Shown: piece after piece, positions 12,421 to 24,715 of the stretch
How the letters are laid out: each line of letters begins with the position of its first letter
Position numbering within the stretch: position 1 is the first letter of the stretch
Source: Sequoia sempervirens
Taxonomy: Eukaryota > Streptophyta > Pinopsida > Cupressales > Cupressaceae
Reading direction: 5' to 3'
DNA: 64,000 nucleotides
NCBI GenBank assembly: GCA_007258455.2
Contig: VDFB02275678.1
Coordinates: 20,090 to 84,089 of the forward strand
Notes under the pieces: model-generated
What the model was told of the DNA's origin: nothing
What the model saw: the letters and a program-made list of their open reading frames with translations, nothing else
The model's database searches: none
Position numbers and translations under genes: made by a program

Positions 12421-13504
12421 AAATCATGGATAGAGGATCCAATAAAGGATTATCCAACCATTTAGTGGATGAAATAACACATAATTTCATAGTGGAATAT
12501 TAGTAAATAGAAAATATATAAATTTTGTTGATTCTTAGTCATTGATGAATTGCAATCTACCACAAGAGGCTTCCAAGTTGTTGGGCTTCAATATTTTTTG
12601 TATAAATATACAAACTACATAATTCAAATGATATTACAATGCAATGCTTAAACTTTATTTTTCACCCTCTCTCCTAACTAAATTAGTTTCAAATAGTTAT
12701 ACAATGTTTATGTAGCAGCCTCAAGCCTTAGGAATGATCTTATTTATCCATAAGGTGGTACACAACTCAATGCTAAATGAAACATGTAGTTAGTCAAATG
12801 TGTGGATAAATTTCCCATTTGAATGTAATGATGGTAGATTGATAAATCATTGTGTGATTCAAATCATAAGCACTCATTGGTTCTATGTACCTTGATATGT
12901 GTTCCTTTGCTTTTATAAACTCCTGAAAGCTACTGCAAACCATGAAAAATAAAATTGATTGTAAAGTTAAGATTGATAGATGATCAAGCATAAAATTATG
13001 CCTTTGTAGTGGTCAAAATATTGTAAAATTTGAATATATCATTGATGGATTAGTGTAGACCATATGTTCCCAACCGTGAAGTAAAAAGAATGCAAGTGAG
13101 GTGAACTATAATAAGATCTCTAAAAATATCTAGACTATGAATGAAAACCTAAAAAAAAAAGTAAAAGATTTTTTTGGGTGATGCAAGGTTTCTCTTACAT
13201 CTTAGGAACTCTTGCATGATTAGTGAAATTCATTATTGTTTAATATTCCTAATTGAACTTTATACATAATGGAAATGTATGGTTATTATCATTTACAAAT
13301 AGCCCTTAGAACATTTGAGTTATGCCTTTTTGGATGTAGTGGTGTTTTAGCTTGTCTGGGCCTAGCCATTTACATGTTTAGTCCCATGACCTTGTTTCCT
13401 AACACTTGAGATTCAAATATAGCTTTATATTTCTTGTTGGGTGTAAGTGTCTTTAGGACCCTTTCACCTTCCTTGGGAGAAATGAAGTGAAATTGACCCT
13501 GTTT
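12421..13504. other. Unassigned spacer, possibly LTR of the gag remnant
   Basis: No coding sequence is recognised. The position next to the degenerate primer site makes this the place for the 5' LTR of the gypsy remnant, but no second copy exists in the window to define it. Confidence 0.3.
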
Positions 13505-16254
13505 GGGCACACTTTGCACTTCCCCTATTTAGTTCTCCCTTTTTGCTAGAAAGGGATGAATGATAATTCACCCCATGTCAAACTCACCTCTAGTAAAAGT
13601 GGTGAATGCTTCCCAAAAGAGGTGAATGAAAATAGTGGATGGTTTTCATTGTATAGAAAAAATTTCCTAAATGAAGGTTCATCCTTACGGTCTACCTTGA
13701 ATTCCAATCGGCTTGTTTTGGTCATGGTTATTATACCTTGTTAGTTATTCCTTATTTTGTGTTGAAAGTCCCGCCTTGATGTTATAATGATTAGTGTTTT
13801 GTGTGACTTTGTGAGATTATGGATCTCCTAATCATACTACCTCTAGAGCGAGTGAACCTAAGGTATGGATTTCCTTTTTTCATCCTTATGGATGTGAATT
13901 GTGTCTTGTGTGGTTGGATGGTTTAGGCACTTTTTCACTTTCACCCTATGCCTTCCATTTTCAGTAAGTGGATATTGTGATCTTGGATCTTATTATTAGA
14001 GTTAGAGGGAACTCTACCTCCTTGGAGGCTCACCATGTTGAAATTATCATGTGACCAAGTAATTCTTCTACTTGTGCAATAATTCTTTGTGCACTAACTT
14101 TGTGATCCATGACTATTATTTGTTGTGTTGTGGCAACTCTAGGCATGAGAATGTAAGTTTTACATTTGATTATTGCAAGTATAATGCTAAATAATTATTT
14201 ATTCATTTGTTTACCACTAATTTATTGAGTGAAAAAATGGGGCATTGCAACCATTATAAATTAACATTTTATATTATTATTAATCTATACCCCTAAATTT
14301 ACATATATAACTACCCATAATTTTCAATAATAAAGTTTCTACAATAACTGAGGAACGAACACACCTTGGAGACTCTTCATGCTCATTTAGTGTGTTCATA
14401 TAGCTCCAACATTTATCTTCAGCAATATTAACATTCCATCAACTACGACTCAAGTGTCTAATTAAACTACTTTATGTTCTTTGATGTTTAATTATGAAAC
14501 CTATATCACTACTTTAATTTCTTATCATGATGTTATCTCAAGTATCACCATAGTGATACCTATAATGTTTTTCTTTGAGAAAATGACGACACGTTACCTC
14601 TCCCCCTTGCCAATGAATTAAGCATTTCATTCATGTGCATGGTGGTTACAACTTTCATAGTCATATTGTGGGACTGCTAGTTAAATTCCTTTGATTATTA
14701 ATCTAACTTGCATATTGTTGTCTAAGTTATTTATGGTTTAAGGGAAAACACTAACAATTGAGGTTGGATATAGGTATAAGACCTCCTATTAGAACATATT
14801 TGTAATTGATTATGGGGCTCAAAGTAAATTTATGAGATTAATGTGTCTTGAAGTTATAATTATTTTGAAGTAAAGATATTGTGATTCCTTGTAATCATAT
14901 ATATCTATGTACAAATTTTACATAAATTAGATATATAATTATAAGCTTAATAGTTATTAATTGTTCTCTAGAAATAATCTTAAAATTGAGACTTGAATCT
15001 TCTAATTAATTATGGAAACCTAACCTTTGGGGTACTAGGCTTTTTCCAATTAACATTTAATGACCCTCTTGGAGTTCTCTCAAGAAAAAGGACACATTGA
15101 TTGTTCTCTGTGTATTGACTTTTTATAGTTGTAGAATAAATTCATGTGAGATTCTGAGGTACCATTTATGGCTTGGAGGCATGCATTACTTGGAATGTCA
15201 AATGCATTCAAAAGAAACAAGAGTGATGCCATGAATGAGACATTGCATGTCTTGAATCTATGGCCCACATCTTCCATTACATGAAGACAGTTGTTAACAT
15301 TTGTGGTTTATACAAATATAAAATGTATGGGAGGTAAAAAAATACTGGTTTGGTCTATTGATTTCTTAACATGCATATTTGATGAGGTCATCATAGCCTT
15401 TAATACCATTTTGATCATGAACTTTTAGTAATCTTGATGATTTACCTTCCATTTTATCTTTTAATTCTTTCAGCATATCCTAGTACTGAACAATCTTTGG
15501 TTGAATAAGACCTATGATTCAAGAGTTTTTCTTGGCTTTTTTAATTATTAAAAGAAAGAGAAATTAGTTTCTAAAATATTTTGGATATTGTCCTTAGAAG
15601 TACTATGTGCATTGTGTAGGGATATTCATAATATCAGTTCACATTATTGATGATATTTCTTGGACTTCTACTCTAATTCTAATCAAGGTGTAGACCTAAG
15701 CTTACAGTAATAACTACAGATTTTATTTTAGTTTGTTGAAAGACATTTTTATGTTTTGTATATATCACATATATGGATTACCAGGGTAATTGCAACTTTT
15801 GTTCTTCATTCAAAAATTTTGTATTGATGATGCTTAAATGACTATCTACTCCCAAGTTCATTGTGCTAAAGGGTTAGATTTTCTAGAAGCTCACTTATTT
15901 ATAGATCTACATATCAAGTTATGTGATTAAGTATAACTTAATGTGGATAACTATTACCTTCCACAATATAGATTATTTCCTTTTAGTGTGATATCTTGAA
16001 TATCATTTGGAATCTTTTTTTTTTAAATGAAATTGTTATTACGTGTAGATGTCTTTTAAAAGGGTGGAGCATAATTACATGAGCATGTTAATAAAAATAT
16101 TTATCTTTTATCTTGAATTTGGCATCCATATACATATCAAAGTATTGATATTTAAACATAAACATAATATTAACATTAAACTAAAATAAATTAATTTATG
16201 TCTTTTTTCCATCTATTTAATTATATATTTATGTATTCGTAATAGTTCAATTCA

Positions 16255-16395
16255 ATTTGTCAATAGTAGGATGGAGTGATGTTTAAGTTGTTGTATTGTT
16301 GTTCTTACTATCAAGGTTCAAACCCCATTGAGGTGTAATTGTTGAGTGTTTATGTTGAGCATGAGGTCCCCCATTTGTGACCCCACCAATTGATA
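16255..16395 (+). mobile_element. SINE-like segment with B-box
   Basis: GGTTCAAACCCC at 16315-16326 fits a Pol III B-box, preceded by a GTTTAAGTTGTTG stretch about where an A-box should lie. It occurs where copy B has a different SINE. Only one copy is seen in the window, so the call is weak. Confidence 0.3.
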
Positions 16396-17517
16396 TTCAA
16401 TTTATCTCTTATTTAAAAGAATAAATAATCACTTAAAATAAATAATATGTTTTGTTTTCGTTCAATTTTTTAAAATTTTAAAAAATATTTTAAAAATTTG
16501 CATATTTTAAGATATAAGATAACATGTAAATTTTGACACTATTGATATGAAATAAATAATTTAATAAAATTGTAAATAAAAATATTATAAACACATCTAT
16601 CTTACAACCACCAAACTTCAATAAATATCTAGCAAACATTTTTTAAATACATTTAAATTATCTATACTAATTAGTATATATATACTATTTAATTTATTTA
16701 TTTTTAAATAATTGATGGTGGCTATTTGGGTTTTATGTCTAATATATTAAAGCACGCATGTTCTCCATGCTTTTAAGAAAAGTTTGGATCTCCTAAACAA
16801 AATCCTTAGTGATTCGCCTAGTTTATAATTAAAGTTTTATTTAATAATGATAGGTCTTTATTCTTGCTATTGGACTAATAACTAAACATTAATCTTCAAA
16901 CTAGTCTCTTGAAGGCTAACCCTTTATAATTACAAGGTATTGAATTATTGACCGATTCAAATATTTTCCATGGATTACTTGTTGATTTTTCCTTCTTACA
17001 TAAATTTTGTAACTTTTAAGGATTATGAATGATTTTTTTTATTGGTTGGATAATTATATTGGGTAATGTTACATTGTATCATTGATTTTTAATTTATATT
17101 TAATTATTGTTCATTAGTTGATTAGATGTATATATGAGTATTTTTTTATTTGTGTGAAATGTGAAATGTTACATCTTCAATCTTAAAGTATGTATTGGAT
17201 TATGAGTAGTTAGCTTGTGGATATTTTAACTCTTAATTAAGTTATATAATCATTATTATATTCTTATTTAGATATTTATGTCATTCTAGGTGATATATTT
17301 ATGTATCTAAATCAACTTGTCTAGTTGTTAGGACATACATAGGGTATATATAGGAGTTTGTGGTTAGTTTATTGGCATCATATTACAAATTGTGTTCTCT
17401 TTGGAGATTATTGGAGATTTTTCCTATTGAAGTGGTTTGTTATTCTCAATTATTATCAAGTATTTTCAACATATTTCCTATTATATTTATTTATTGTACA
17501 AGTTGTTTCATTACAAG

Positions 17518-17530
17518 TGGTATCAAAGCA
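17518..17530 (+). other. Met-type primer binding site of copy A
   Basis: TGGTATCAAAGCA matches the plant initiator-tRNA-Met primer site TGGTATCAGAGC with one mismatch over the 12-base core. It follows ...TTACA with a 2-base spacer. The counterpart in copy B is at 54419-54431. Confidence 0.6.
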
Positions 17531-18599
17531 TCATTTTGGCACAAAGAATTTTTTATTTATTTTGGAGGTCATTTTGGTGAATTTTTTCCTAATTTTTAAA
17601 GGGAATTTCAAGATCGCATTGAAGTTTTTAGTATAAAATTGAAGGGTATTGGAGTAGATGTAACAACCCCGGTGTTCAACTCAGTAAAACTTCAAGGATT
17701 TCACCTTAAGTGAATGAACCATGATGCCATAACATAGTAATATTTTTTTTCCATAAGTAAATTACATGCACATTTGAAATTAACACTATTCCAAACTTCC
17801 ATTGCATTTCATTGTAATTTCACAAATCTTTCAATAATATAGATTTCATATTGAATAAACTCAATTTTAACATTCATAATTACAACCTTCCATATAAATG
17901 GGTACACGATACATACATAGTTCTTCTGAGCTTCCTTCGCTAATAGTTGAACAAATAATCAAGATGTCGCTGCATTGGTGCATACATTCTAGATGTCCTC
18001 TTTCCCTGGTGCAAGCATTCTAGTTGTCCCCAATACTGGCGCAAACATCTCCAACCTCGACCGCCAACTGATGAGTAGAAGCATTACTCAAGCGCTTTTC
18101 CGCCAACCACAGACTCAAATGCGGTCCCACACATATGGCAAGATGACCCTACCCTTCGACGAAGAGATTGGTTGGTAAAAACCCATAGCATATAGCCTTC
18201 CTAAGCTCAATGTTGTTCCCTACATGACTAGATTTGTAAGATTTGTATACATCCTAACTTGTATGGCAATCTTGAAATAGCATGCATTAAAGGTACACAG
18301 TGAAATTGACAACGTAACCAATGGAAAATTACACTACTTTGGCCAAAGTTTCATATAAAAAGTCATCTTAGATCACATACACTTCCCTAGCTCAATTTGT
18401 CTCAAGATCATTATACACTATGCATAGGTAATCCCTTCATGAGGTAATCTTTAACCTCAGGAACAACCTATTCCTTTTATGTTTATAACATATCTACTAA
18501 GTAACTCAAGTAACTCATACTTATCGAGTGACCAAATAATATAATGTCACATCATTGAATGAATCTAGTACCAAAGGTACGATCCCAACTACAAAAGTC

Positions 18600-18870
18600 C
18601 CCAATCAATGGTTTATCTCAACATTCAATGACTCCATTCAAAAGTACCAATAAATAACCTCAAATTAAAAGTACAACCTTCAACAAGAAATTACTTCACT
18701 CAAAGTATAATCTTATCAATAAATGACCTCAATCAAAAGAATAATCATATCAATAAATGACTCATTCAAAAGTATATTCTCAACAATAAAAGACTTTATT
18801 CAAGAGTATAATCACACCAACAAAAGATTGTTTGAAAAGTAAATTTTCCTCAATAAAATGACTTCACATC
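18600..18870. repeat. Imperfect tandem repeats in the solo LTR
   Basis: A unit of roughly 36-38 bases built on CAATAAATGACTCATTCAAA recurs with drift about seven times. Repeats of this kind are common in the U3 part of LTRs. Confidence 0.5.
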
Positions 18871-19330
18871 AAGAGTTTAAAACAACTAATCAAGTAACAA
18901 TCCAACTCACTAGGGTATCCCCACCTATGGCTCCAATCAATAGTAATTCACAAATTCAAGTGATCAACTTAATCACATAGGTAATTTCATCCTTGGTATA
19001 CCTTAATTCCCGGATATAAACAACAATCATTAATTTTTCCAATCATGTTGGTTAATCTCATTTTATGTGCTATGGTTTCAATCAATAATTAATTTAAGCG
19101 ACGATCAAGTGATCATTCAAGTATAGACTAACAATATGGTTTGCATGTCGTCTCTCTCTCTATCCATGATGACAAGTCTTCATACCAAACATTGTTGTCG
19201 TGTTTGCTAACCATATTAACCTCTAGGGTTTTCCTAGCTTAATATACTATCAAATATAGATTATCTCACAAAAGTACATATGACACATTATCAAGAAACT
19301 CAAGCTATTTCAATATTTCAACTCTAACCC

Positions 19331-19812
19331 CATGTCCCCATGTTGTTGCTTAACTCTATTTTCTGCTTAAAATTAAGCAGTTAAGTGTCCTCATGGAAAT
19401 TTTTATTATTGAAAAATAAGATAATTTGGAATCTTCCCCTATTTTTGTGAAGCAACAACTGTTTAAAATATTAAAATAGGCTATGCAAAAATTGGGGAGC
19501 TGAAAATAAGCAGCTACTGCAAATGAAAAAAAAAAGGACATGTGGCACCACATATTACTTTGCCTCCTTTTTTATATTATTTCAATTTTTTCCCTCCAAT
19601 TTTTCCCTCTGCACAAAATATTAATACATTTTCTCTCCTCAAAATTTTATATTTTCATTGTGGATGCTGCTTTTTGAATACAATTAAATGAAATTTAAAT
19701 TGGCTGCTTAAAAATAAGCAGAAAAAATAAGTAGTCATGGGGCCACCAACTCCTCAAAATGTTGAGCAGTGACTGCTAGCCAAAATAAATTAAGCAACGG
19801 CATGGGGACGTG
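19331..19812. mobile_element. MITE-like inverted-repeat element inside the solo LTR
   Basis: The left end CATGTCCCCATGTTGTTGCT and the reverse complement of the right end CACGTCCCCATGCCGTTGCT pair over 22 bases with three C/T differences. Inner arms with TGCTTA...TAAGCAG add further self-complementarity. Length is about 480 bp with no coding capacity. A clear target duplication was not found, so the superfamily is not assigned. Confidence 0.5.
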
Positions 19813-22335
19813 CCCTAAGCATTGCCTATATAAGCTCTATCTTTATAGTAATTAATACTATCTTGGATACCTATTCCGTAATATAAAATATATAGAAATA
19901 TCAAACAAGGAAATACTTTTCCTATCTAGACTCATCATGAATCCATTACATTCATCCAAAAAGACAATCATCATCTTACGATAAACACTACACATTTTTC
20001 CAAGCAAGTAGTTAAAAGTTAATCTTTTCAAAAACATATAAAATGTAAGAGGTAGAATAATATGCCTGTTTAAACAATATCCCCAAATGGAATAAACTAC
20101 TTCCAGGCTCCATCCACTCCAAAACGCCCCAGTACGATATCTCACTAAACTCTCCTTTCAAATAACTCTTAGCTCACACAAGAATATTTCAGACTAAAAA
20201 CAGCAGAATGCAATTGAATAATGCGTTCAAATGATGAGAATAGCTCATCTATTTATTAAAAAAACATGAGACAATGATGCCTACAGGTATACTAAGCAAA
20301 TCGACACCACACAGTCGACTCAGCACTTCCAGTAAAAAGGTGACAGCGATTCAAGTAATACTCAGCTAATAAAACAACAGATCGACCTCTTATTGAACCA
20401 GCCATGGTTTGACCAATTCATTTTAGCACATGTTTATCAATCAGCAAATCGACTTCTATATCTTCCATCGTGTATTTTGATGTTGCTGTGCTAAGACCAA
20501 GTCAATGCTTTTACTCATGCGCCCCTACACAATCATTTGCATCACTGGTTAAAAATGCATATTGTCAGCTTATGCGTTGGTTACCATTTCATCAATGTAG
20601 CGCTTGGTTTTCAGTTTATGACTCAGTCAAAAACCATTCTCAAACGCATTTAAAGACTTCTTCTACATATTGAAATCTGATGTATATATTTGTCGACATA
20701 GATATGAACAAAGACTTTCCCACATATTCATGATCTTTCAAAGGCAAAACCACAAATCCATGCAAAATGTTCCCAAGCCAAGACCAATTCAAATCATTTT
20801 CAAACTATGACCAAGGGTATACTTACCCAATTCCCAAGCTACTGACTTGACTTAACCAATCTATATGTGTGTGTGAAAAAGCTTAGTTACACTTCGTTTA
20901 AGGGTTAACCAGCCAATCATTTCTGCTGAGTGATACTTCCCCTCCTTCCGAAGGCTTGATCTTTGTATCTGCATTCAACTTAGAACATTGTAATGGTAGT
21001 TAGTCATTCATCAAACGATCATTTGCATATATATCCTTTTCATAATTAGAATACCAAATTAAATCAACATTCATAACATTTCTATCTACAAAGCATTAGA
21101 ACATTCACATTGCAATACATAACATTCTATCAATTCAAAACATATTCATTCTTTTGAAATCATTAACATCTTATTGCATATTCACATATTTCATTCATTT
21201 AACAAACATATTAAATTCACAATTTACTTTTATCAACATTTTCACTCATAATGGTAAAAATAATTTAGTAACTATGAGACGGGGCGTAACAGTAGAATTC
21301 AAGGTGTTACTATAGAATTAGGGTTACATTAGAGTTTCCACCTAATTTTATCCAACGATTAAAAATCAAAGAATTTTTCTGCAATCCTACTATAATCTAG
21401 ATTTGAGGCCATTTAGAGTAGAATTCAATGAGTTGTTGTGAAATTAGGGTTTCCAAAAAAATTGCTCCCTAGGTGGCATATCAATGAATTTAGTGATTAT
21501 TGTTTCTAGGAATGAGATATAGTCACAAGTTACAAAGAAAAAGAATAATTACCAAGGTAAAAAGAGAAAAATTGGAGAAAAATGACTAAGAGAAATCCTA
21601 TTTGTAGACACAGAAATACTAAATGAAAGTTCATCACAAAATCAGAATATACATTCTTAGATTCATATGATGAACAAAAATAATTATAAGAATGTTGTAA
21701 CAATAATGAAAATGACATTCAAACTCACACACTATGAGATAAGCTATACATCAATACACTCAAATCAAGATACTAAGATTATGACTGCATCTATTTGCAC
21801 ATGTTCCATAGCTTGTAAGTGCACCAATAAATGCCCAACGGTTTCCACAATGATACAAAGAGATTACCAGTTCAACATATGAGAAATCAGTAATGATAAT
21901 TCAGAAATGCGTCTAGAACATACGAACCAAATACAATCTCTTTTTTTCTTTATAGAATTATACAACTTCATAAATAGCTCTGTACAAAGTTGATTGAAAC
22001 ACTTCAGAAAAATAGAACCCCTTTTTATATTCGAAAACCATACCTTTATAACCTCTTGTAACTAATTTACAACTATCACTTTTAAGACTTTACCAAAATG
22101 TTTATCTAATATTAGAAACTCCTTTTTAATCAGTGTTATCTCCAACTCATTAACAGAAATGTTTTTAAAATGTTAATAACACTACTTTATGATAAAAAGA
22201 TAAGTCTTTGATAGGAAAATTTCTATCATGGAATTTTGTTAAACATTCTGTAAATGCTGACTATAAATGTGCTTATAACCAGCTAAAGTATCTCTCGCAT
22301 CACTTTTTCTAGATCTTCAAATGAAATTTCTATTT

Positions 22336-22545
22336 TTAGAGTTTCTGTCCTTGTGACATTTTCCTAAATTGAAGTTCCAGTGACACACCAATGACAATCA
22401 CCCACAAGAGCATAAGAAGCGTGGGATGATTGCTTCCTTTAGCATCAGCATTCATTTTTGTATGAACATTTTCCTTGTTTAAAAGATGGAAACGGTTCAC
22501 ATCTCTCAGAACAATTTCCCTTCCAACAATCTTGGAGATAAGTTA
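22336..22545 (-). pseudogene. Conserved C-terminal coding fragment, unknown protein (copy A)
   Basis: On the minus strand about 65 codons read without a stop and end at 22336. They contain a DVNRFHLLNKENVH stretch and a C-terminal hydrophobic segment (LLMLLWVIVIGVSLELQF), like a tail anchor or last transmembrane helix. The same reading persists in copy B near 55417-55612 with mostly conservative changes. It may be a captured gene end or remnant. I do not recognise the family. Confidence 0.3.
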
Positions 22546-23039
22546 ATTTCTAGTGTGGTGGTCAGAACATACTCAAAGGTTCTTAACAATTTTAATCGGT
22601 ATTCCATGGGGCATGTTTAGTAAATAAAATACAATTGTCCAATGTTTACCATGGTAGTAGACAAATAATTATTTTTCTTTTTCTTCCATAAGAATAAGAC
22701 TATAAGTAAATCTCTTCAATGTGGAAAATACCCAACTACCTTTATCTCTAAATCCAATTTCTCCAACTTTACACAGACATTTTCTGTCTATAGATGCAAT
22801 CTATTTCTTGTCAGCCTTTGTCCCCAATGCACAAATGACTGCAAGCCGATAGAATAACTACAAATTTGTAATGTAATTTGGCTTCAAACTTGCTTCCTGC
22901 AAGTCCATATGTGCCCATATGTGCCCTATAGGAGAGCATGTAAGATAGCATGTGTTTCTAAAGGAGATAATTCTGTAACATTTTATGTTGGTCCATTTTA
23001 AAAGTACCATTTGTTAAATATTTCCTTAGCAGAGTTGGC

Positions 23040-24060
23040 TTCTTTCGACTCTAGAACATAACCAACATGTTGGATGTTAAGTTTTCCTTCTGGACAATTA
23101 AATAATGACTCATCAAAGAATGTAATGCCTGCTCTATCATCTTGCTTTATCACTATAGCATGAACAATTGAGCTAAAGCTTTTAATGGCCTCAAAAGCAA
23201 CCTTGTTTGGAAATTATGCAACTACTTGCTGCCCTTCCTCACAGAGAGCATAAATGGGTGGATGGTTTCCTTGTTCCCTTTCTTCTTCATTCCCAAGATG
23301 GAGGAGGCTGAGCCATACCCACCCATGGAGGGTATTCCCTTTTACTCTTAATCAAGCTACAAAAATTGATGTACCATTGTATAACTTATGCTTCCAATTG
23401 AAGCATCACTTGACACTGATTGTCACTTGTAGGTTCTCTGCTTTCTTTCATCTCGAGGTTCTTTACCTATTGCACAATTAGGATTTGATATTGATGGCAT
23501 CCATTCATGAATCTCCACATATCCATTAGCCCTTTCCATAATTCTGCAAGTTGTGGGTATAATTCGCTTTCTCTCAATTTTACAATGATTGTTGAAGTTG
23601 TATTCATTGATTGGTTTGCAACCATTGTCAAATCCTACAGTCTCTTTATGGATGCTTTGGTCTTATATATCTTAATCACATTTTCTCCCTTGATTTCCAC
23701 TATCTTTCTAGCCTCTCCATTCTTGACTTCTTGATGAAGCGTCTTCTCCCATGCAAGAAGCCTCTCTGAAGTGCAGCAATGGCTCCCATGTATTCTAGAT
23801 GTATCAAGATACTCGTTTCCAGAGTATATCCAATGGCAAGAGGCGACTTTGAAGCCCATCTCCAAGGTAGAGAATTAAATACACTAGAGGAAGGGTAGAA
23901 GTTCTTCTTAGTCTCAAATTCACTGTGAACCCTACGAGTCTCCAGAAGCTTTGAAACCTCCTCCTCACCATCAAAGGTCTTCATAAAATAGTCATTGAGA
24001 TCCCTGATAATATCTCCAAAATCCTTGTGTCTTTTAGCAACTATCAAATTGGCATTTCAA
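23040..24060 (-). pseudogene. DUF630/DUF632 family gene fragment (NRG2-like), decayed
   Basis: Minus-strand stretches in more than one frame match the DUF632 pattern: FGDIIRDLNDYFMK with EVSKLLE (24047 on), then HCCTSERLLAWEKTLHQEVK (about 23790-23720), then ELYPQLAELWKGLMDMW (about 23560-23510), then IKSFSSIVHAIV (about 23190-23150). DUF632 proteins are plant-specific plasma-membrane or nuclear regulators. A GTAAAG donor after 23480 and a CAG acceptor about 70 bases later suggest an intron is kept, so this is not a processed retrocopy. A frameshift near 23870 and an in-frame TAG at 23635-23637 break it. The N-terminal DUF630 is absent. It abuts the end of copy A. Confidence 0.6.
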
Positions 24061-24159
24061 TATCATTTGTTTACCAGTTGGTAACCGAAGAGACATCATC
24101 TACATAATCCAGTCCAGTAGACTACCCTGGTGTTGGTGCTTCTCTGCTAACACTCCCCA

Positions 24160-24715
24160 AATGTGATTCCTCCTCCAAATGATATAAACTGGAAATCACC
24201 GCCTTTATGCTATTCACAATCCTCTACAAACTTACGTTTGCTTGAAATTTTTAGAAGCCTTCATAAAAAATCCATTATGTGCACATCCCGTAATGTAGGC
24301 ATTCCATTAGACCATATCTTCGAGGCTCTCTATCAAACAATTCACAAACCATGCCTACATTTCCACATTTGTCATACAAGTCCGCCAGGGCAGTCGCAAC
24401 TATATTATCTGACAAAAATCCCTTGCTATGGTGGATGTCCATACCCTATCGCAAAGCTCCGATTTTTCATAAAAGCATTTCACCGATTCTACCCAAAAGC
24501 TTTATATGCCTTGGCAATGCTTCCACACTTTGCCTACATGTCCATACTCCATTCCGAAGCTCCATTCGACAGAAGCGTGGATAAATTTGAGGGATTTGGC
24601 GATGCACTCGAAAGTTACATTTGCCCTAATGTTTTTGAAGACCTTCCAAAAATTCCATTTTGTTTATGCTTTGCAATCATCACACCGTGAGATTTTAGGG
24701 GAAAGGACACACTAG
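24160..24715 (-). pseudogene. PPR (pentatricopeptide repeat) gene fragment, decayed
   Basis: Minus-strand reading gives repeat-like blocks: MDM*AKCGSIAKAYKAF near 24540, ATALADLYDKCGNVGMVCELFD near 24390-24320, and a QNG...KTLGQM block near 24650. These match plant PLS-type PPR repeats with the typical LxDxYxKCG core. Family members act in organelle RNA editing or processing. Stops and frameshifts occur throughout and only about four repeats remain, against ten or more in a working protein. It lies ~100 bases upstream (gene sense) of the DUF632 fragment on the same strand. Confidence 0.6.

Larger units (their letters stand above)
17659..21291. mobile_element. Solo LTR, 3.6 kb, with target duplication
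   Basis: The insert begins TGTAACAACCCC and ends GGGGCGTAACA, the TG...CA form with C/G-rich shoulders common in plant Ty3/gypsy LTRs. GTAGA flanks it on both sides (17654-17658 and 21292-21296). Copy B has a single GTAGA at the same place (near 54555), which is the empty site. No coding frame, primer site or internal domain is present, so a solo LTR left by LTR-LTR recombination is the simplest reading. A short non-autonomous element is the alternative. Confidence 0.75.
13505..22970 (+). mobile_element. Non-coding long-LTR-type retroelement, copy A
   Basis: This interval matches 51031-56155 in the same order and orientation over most of its length, apart from insertions. A Met-type primer site at 17518-17530 sits two bases after a CA dinucleotide (17514-17515), so the left part (13505-17515) would be an LTR and the right part internal sequence, in plus orientation. 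No gag or pol frame is found, which fits a LARD-type non-autonomous element. The 3' LTR is missing. Insertions within it are a SINE-like segment near 16300 and a 3.6 kb solo LTR. A segment at about 14180-14390 is absent from copy B. Confidence 0.55.

Noticed and set aside
24163..24690. 175-codon plus ORF
   Set aside because: It is antisense to the decayed PPR repeats, which explain the coding-like composition.
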